Source: Beta vulgaris subsp. vulgaris
Lineage: Eukaryota > Streptophyta > Magnoliopsida > Caryophyllales > Amaranthaceae
Assembly: GCF_026745355.1 (NCBI RefSeq)
Contig: NC_079202.1
Span: forward strand, 38,218,543 to 38,282,542
Direction: 5' to 3'
DNA length: 64,000 bases
The notes under the pieces are model-generated. The model ran no database searches. It worked only from the letters and a program-made list of their open reading frames with translations, and was not told the origin of the DNA. Below, piece after piece: positions 59,727 through 64,000 of this stretch (positions are counted from its first letter, which is position 1; every line of letters begins with the position of its first letter). Position numbers and translations under genes: made by a program.

Positions 59727-61042
59727 ATGAATACCACCGAGAAACTTGAAGAAGGTTATTCCACTCAAAGGCCTCCTATGTTCAATGGGAAGTACTACAA
59801 CTATTGGAAGAACCGCATGGAGATATTCATCAAGGCTGAAAACTATCAGGTATGGAGAGTCATTGAAGTTGGTGATTTCGAAGTCACAACTACAAATGAC
59901 AAAAATGAGGTAACTCTTAAACCCCTCTCTGATTATGACAAATCTGATTTTGAAAAAATGGAAGTAAATGCCATGGCTATTAAATTATTGCATTGTGGAC
60001 TTGGACCCCATGAACATAATAGGATCATGGGATGCAAATCCGCAAAGCAAATATGGGATTTACTAGAAGTAACCCACGAAGGAACTAATGAAGTTAAAAG
60101 ATCGAAAATTGATTTACTTATGAATCAATATGAACTGTTCTGCATGAAATCCAAAGAAAGCATCCGAGACATGTTTACTCGTTTTACTAACATTATAAAT
60201 GAGTTGGCTTCTCTTGGAAAGTTTATTTCATCTGAGGAACAGGTTCGAAAGGTTCTTAGGAGTCTTCCTAAGGACAGATGGATGGCTAAAGTCACGCTCT
60301 TCAAGAAACAAAAGACTTCACTAAGTTCAACTTAGAACAGCTGGCAGGGTCACTTATGACTCATGAGCTTCACCTTGATACTGAATATGGTGAAAGCTCC
60401 AAATCAAAATCAATTGCTCTCAAAGCAGATGATGAAGATGATTCGGACTCTGAAGAAGAAGAAGCAGCCCTCATGGTTCGAAAATTTCGAAAGATGTACA
60501 GGAACATGAAGAATGGAAACTTCAAAGGTAAAACTAAGAAATTTTCTAACAAAGCTGCTTGTCATAAATGTGGAAGTACAGATCACTTCATCAAAGAATG
60601 TCCTCTTTGGGAAAACGACAAAACCAAAGAAAGGAACAAGGAACGCTTTGCTGAAAGGAACAAAGAATCAAAAGCACCTTTCTCTAAGGCAAATGTACGC
60701 AAAGCTATGATAGCTGCTTGGGGAGATTCAGAGACGGAAGAAGAAGAGGAACAACCAACTGAAGAAACAGCAAACCTTTGCCTCATGGCAAACACTGACG
60801 AAAAAGAAGATGAAGAAAAAATTGAGGTAAGTCAACATGGACTTGAGTCAGAACTAGATGGTAAAACTAGGACTGAAATATATGATCTTCTTTATGATGC
60901 AATTCTTGAATGTAGAGATGAACGTGAAAAACGTGAACAAACGGAACAAGCCTTAAAGGTTTGCAAGGAACACATAGAATGGCTTAAGAAAATGAGAACT
61001 GATGTCGAAACTAGATTTTTTGATTTGTTTGATAAAACTTAA
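59727..61042 (+). pseudogene. gag of Sirevirus-like copy 2 (N-terminal part, one frameshift)
   Basis: Starts MNTTEKLEEGYSTQRPPMF; UBN2/DUF4219-type gag region to about residue 190. Compared with copy 1 a base is missing at about 60295, so the frame ends early at 60335 and resumes from about 60300 in another frame (clear from 60356). Then come an acidic Ser/Glu block, the first zinc knuckle CHKCGSTDHFIKEC near 60565, a Lys/Glu-rich region and a coiled-coil-like segment (DEREKREQTEQALKVCKEHI), with a stop at 61042. Confidence 0.92.
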
Positions 61043-61065
61043 AAATCAAAGAATGTTATGAGAGT

Positions 61066-61623
61066 TTGAAAAATGAAAATTATCTAATTAATTTAGAGAT
61101 TTCACACTTGAAGGAATTTGTCCCTGTTCTGAGTTCCTTTGATATAAGATCAATTAATTTAGAGATTTCACACTTGAAGGAATTTGTCCCTGTTCTGAGT
61201 TCCTTTGATATAAGATCAACCCCTTTGAAAGGATACAGATCTGAGATTGAAAAAATAAATAAAGAGAAAAATATTTTAAAGGAACAGATCTGTAATCTTA
61301 AAAAGGAACTGGTTATCGCAAGGAACAGAGGCAAAATCATGAAAGTTCCTAAGTGGATTGAGAAATCACAGACCAAAAGGAAGGAAGGTCTTGGTTTTGA
61401 AAACTACAAGAAAAGGAACAAGACAAAGAAATATGTTGATCTACCTAGTGATAAGTTCTGTATGTATTGTGGCAAGGTAGGTCATTACATAAATCAATGT
61501 CAACTAAAATCTGAGATGATTGGGAAAAATGTGACAATAAGTAAGAAAAAATGGGTTGTCAAAACAAATCCTAGTCAAGAACAGGAACCCACGAAAGATG
61601 GGGTTCCTTCAACTAACAACTAG
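61066..61623 (+). CDS. gag C-terminal part of copy 2 with second zinc knuckle
   Basis: Lys-rich, helical segment with a duplicated 22-residue block (INLEISHLKEFVPVLSSFDI...), then the second knuckle CMYCGKVGHYINQC near 61460 and the end DGVPSTNN at a TAG stop (61621-61623). It is separated from the preceding gag frame by a stop at 61040-61042, so it may have been continuous once. The protease frame starts just after it in a different frame. Confidence 0.85.
   Translation: MKNENYLINLEISHLKEFVPVLSSFDIRSINLEISHLKEFVPVLSSFDIRSTPLKGYRSEIEKINKEKNILKEQICNLKKELVIARNRGKIMKVPKWIEKSQTKRKEGLGFENYKKRNKTKKYVDLPSDKFCMYCGKVGHYINQCQLKSEMIGKNVTISKKKWVVKTNPSQEQEPTKDGVPSTNN
61086..61217 (+). repeat. 66-bp in-frame tandem duplication in gag of copy 2
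   Basis: Units 61086-61151 and 61152-61217, essentially identical, adding 22 residues. Copy 1 has a single unit in the same place. Confidence 0.95.
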
Positions 61624-61630
61624 TTGATTT

Positions 61631-62902
61631 TTGCAGGTTGGAGTGAGGGGGAACAACACTTGGTATCTCGATAGTGGTTGTTCCAAGCACATGACAGGAG
61701 ACAAAACGAAGTTTCTCTCACTCACAACCTATGAAGGTGGCAGTGTAACATTTGGTGATAATAAGAAAGGTAACATTGTTGCTATGGGTAAGGTCGGTAA
61801 GTCACCATTACACTCCATTGAAAATGTATTTTTAGTTGAAGGTCTAAAACATAATCTATTAAGCATTTCTCAATTCTGTGACAAAGGAAATACTGTAAAA
61901 TTTGATAAAGAAAAATGCTTAATCATCAACATTAAAACTAAGAAGGTTATCTTGGAAGGAACAAGGAAAGGGAACACATACATTGTGGACCTAGACCTTG
62001 TTCCTCAAATCAATTTAACTTGTCTTAGTGTTATTGAAGATGATTCACTTCTATGGCACAAGCGTCTAGGACATGCTAGCTTTTCATTGCTTGAGAAACT
62101 TAGATCAAAAGACCTTGTTTTAGGATTACCATCTATAAAATTTCATATTGATCAAGTTTGTGATGCATGTGCACGAGGAAAACAAGTAAGATCCTCTTTC
62201 AAATCTAAAACGATTGTAAGTACCACTAAACCATTAGAGTTAATCCATATGGACTTATGTGGACCCATGAGAATTCAAAGCAGAAGTGGAAAGAGGTATG
62301 TACTTGTGATTGTAGATGACTACTCTAGGTACACTTGGGTTATTTTTCTCTCTAGTAAAGATGAAACTTATGATGAGTTCCTTGTCTTTGCTAAAAGAGT
62401 TCAAAACCTAAGTGGACATAAAATAATGCACATTAGATCAGATCATGGCAAGGAATTCGAAAATTATAAATTTGATGACCTAAGCAGAGATAATGGCCTA
62501 GATCATAATTTTTCTGCCCCTAGAACACCACAACAAAATGGTGTTGTAGAAAGGAAAAATAGAACTTTGGAGGAAATGTCTAGAACCATGTTAATTGCTA
62601 GTGAACTTCCAAGGAACTTTTGGGCTGATGCTGTTAATACTGCTTGTCACATAATTAATCGTGCCATGATGAGACCTATCATTAATAAAACTCCTTATGA
62701 ACTTTACTTTGGAAAGAAACCAAACATCACCTATTTTAGAACATTTGGATGCAAATGTTATGTGCATAATAATGGAAAAGATAATCTTGGAAAATTTGAT
62801 GCAAGGAGTGATGAAGCAACATTTTTAGGATACTCCTCACATAGTAAAGCTTATAGAGTATATACAAGAGAACTATGTGTGTTGAAGAAAGCATTCATGT
62901 AA
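61631..62902 (+). CDS. Protease and integrase of Sirevirus-like copy 2
   Basis: One open frame of 423 codons. Protease: NNTWYLDSGCSKHMTGDKTK at residues 8-27, with the Asp-Ser-Gly active site. Pre-integrase HHCC domain: LLWHKRLGHASFSLLEKL and CDACARGKQVRSSFKSK at about residues 137-195. Integrase core with the D, D, E residues in HMDLCGP, RSDHGKEFE and NGVVERKNR; then WADAVNTACHIINR, TPYELYFGKKPNI, GCKCYVHNNGKDNLGKFD and FLGYSSHSKAYRVY. Cuts and joins element DNA into the genome. The frame opens after a TGA at 61625-61627; there is no ATG at its start, which fits expression as part of a polyprotein. It ends by a frame change at about 62880. Confidence 0.93.
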   Translation: MQVGVRGNNTWYLDSGCSKHMTGDKTKFLSLTTYEGGSVTFGDNKKGNIVAMGKVGKSPLHSIENVFLVEGLKHNLLSISQFCDKGNTVKFDKEKCLIINIKTKKVILEGTRKGNTYIVDLDLVPQINLTCLSVIEDDSLLWHKRLGHASFSLLEKLRSKDLVLGLPSIKFHIDQVCDACARGKQVRSSFKSKTIVSTTKPLELIHMDLCGPMRIQSRSGKRYVLVIVDDYSRYTWVIFLSSKDETYDEFLVFAKRVQNLSGHKIMHIRSDHGKEFENYKFDDLSRDNGLDHNFSAPRTPQQNGVVERKNRTLEEMSRTMLIASELPRNFWADAVNTACHIINRAMMRPIINKTPYELYFGKKPNITYFRTFGCKCYVHNNGKDNLGKFDARSDEATFLGYSSHSKAYRVYTRELCVLKKAFM

Positions 62903-63294
62903 TCTTTGATGAATCTGACAAACATAATCCAAGCATACAGGTTGATGACTATGAGATAGGGTTAGCGCAACCTAGTCCAAGGAACACAGATTCACAAGAA
63001 GAAGAAGAAGTGAAAGAGGAAAGGAACGAGGAATTCGAAAATAATGATATCAATGATGTTCCTGTTCCTCAAGGAGGAGAAGATGCTCCTGTTCCTCTAA
63101 ATGAAGGAACTGAGTCCACCGAGGCTAACAGAGGAACAACTGAGCAGAGTTCCTCATCCACTCAAGGAACTCATGAGGAACAACAAGTTTCTATAAGAGA
63201 GTTTCAACCAAAACCTTGGAGATTACAAAAGTCACATCCTGTGGAACTCATAATCAGCGACATATCCAAAGGTACGCAAACTAGATCTCGTTAA
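62875..63294 (+). pseudogene. Integrase C-terminus and acidic linker of copy 2
   Basis: Continues the integrase in a shifted frame: CVEESIHVIFDESDKHNPS, then a Glu- and Pro-rich linker (VPVPQGGEDAPVPLNEGT). The end (WRLQKSHPVELIISDISKGT) leads to the reverse transcriptase. Stop at 63292-63294, so the join to the reverse transcriptase is broken. Confidence 0.85.
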
Positions 63295-63363
63295 GGAACT
63301 TTTGTGCATTTCATGCGTTCCTATCAATGATGGAACCAAGAAATCATGAAGAAGCCTTAACTG

Positions 63364-64000
63364 ACTCTGATGGATTATTGCAATGCAAGCTGAATTAAAT
63401 GAGTTTGAAAGAAACAAGGTATGGCATCTAGTTCCTTCATCTAAACAACAAAAATAATTGGCTTAAAATGGGTGTTTAGAAACAAACTAGATGAATATGG
63501 AACCATTGTAAGAAACAAAGCTAGACTTGTAGTAAAAGGTTATAACCAACAAGAAGGAATTGATTATGAAGAAACCTTTGCTCCTGTAGCTAGATTAGAA
63601 GCCATTAGAATCTTAATTGCATTTGCTGCTTACATGGGATTCAAATTATATCAAATGGATGTTAAGTGTGCATTTTTAAATGGCTATCTAAACGAAGATG
63701 TATATGTTGAACAACCCCCTGGTTTTAAAATAATAACTCCCAAATCATGTCTACAAGCTTGATAAAGCTCTTTATGGGTTAAAACAAGCACCTAGATCAT
63801 GGTATGAGAGATTATCAAAGTTCCTTTTAGAAACAACTTTAAAAGAGGAAAGGTTGATAAAACCTTGTTCCTAAAATCTAAAGGAACTGATATTTTGCTT
63901 GTTCAAATATATGTTGATGACATCATATTCGGAGCTACTAATGAAACATTGTGCAAAGAATTCTCAAGTCTCATGAGCAATGAATTTGAAATGAGTATGA
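63364..64000 (+). pseudogene. Reverse transcriptase of copy 2, cut by window edge
   Basis: Blocks in shifting frames: [83 protein letters not shown], then [20 protein letters not shown] near 63770 and the catalytic IYVDDIIFGATNETLC near 63910. The first catalytic Asp (QMDVKCAF) and the YVDD pair are intact. Frame changes near 63450, 63735 and 63840 separate the blocks. Confidence 0.9.

Larger units (their letters stand above)
58295..64000 (+). mobile_element. Sirevirus-like Ty1/copia element, copy 2, cut by window edge
   Basis: Same family as 5579-16249 but on the plus strand: 5' LTR, PBS, gag, protease, integrase, linker and most of the reverse transcriptase. Preceded by ACGCC (58290-58294), the candidate TSD; its partner is outside the window. 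Reading frames are better kept than in copy 1: protease-integrase is one frame of 423 codons. Still, gag has a single-base deletion and later joints are out of frame. Confidence 0.93.

Overview
The window is nuclear DNA from a plant, almost certainly a eudicot. It holds a plant-type serine decarboxylase gene with GT-AG introns. Almost everything else is plant transposable elements: Ty1/copia (Sirevirus-like, Tork-like and Ale-like), L1-type LINEs with an RNase H tail, CACTA elements, a Mutator-like element and a Ty3/gypsy scrap. Two ethanolamine/choline-pathway sequences would fit a betaine-accumulating order such as Caryophyllales, but that is a guess.

Layout. 1-3815 (-): 5' half of a serine decarboxylase gene, three exons, 5'UTR and TATA-like box; the gene runs off the left edge. 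4481-16706: a poly(A)-tailed retroposon with a 13-16 bp target-site duplication (TSD), split by a complete 10.7-kb Sirevirus-like copia element (5579-16249, minus strand, TSD CCAAG). 16794-19460: a Ty3/gypsy integrase scrap and a decayed plus-strand LINE. 19461-26686: a minus-strand Tork-like copia element, itself split by a 1.76-kb non-autonomous CACTA-like element (22017-23780, TSD AGC). 26690-27407: 3' end of an Ale-like copia element (RNase H, PPT, LTR).

28310-56030 is a four-level nest, each level read from its own termini: a Mutator-like element (28319-56021) holds a CACTA element A (28508-55077, TSD TTT), which holds a minus-strand LINE (30800-54418, 14-bp TSD), whose ORF1 is split by a second CACTA element B (38860-53979). 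Element B carries decayed TNP2-like and Transposase_24-like genes plus what looks like captured host exons (a CHX antiporter piece). The Mutator-like right arm contains five diverged copies of a 141-bp tandem repeat.

56031-58294: minisatellite, SINE-like segment, and exon pieces of phosphoethanolamine N-methyltransferase and an ABCB transporter side by side. 58295-64000: a second Sirevirus-like copy on the plus strand, cut by the window edge in the reverse transcriptase.

Apart from serine decarboxylase I see no intact host gene. All transposon reading frames are broken somewhere, many by single-base indels, some of which could be sequence errors. No database search was run; family names rest on motifs recognised by eye.
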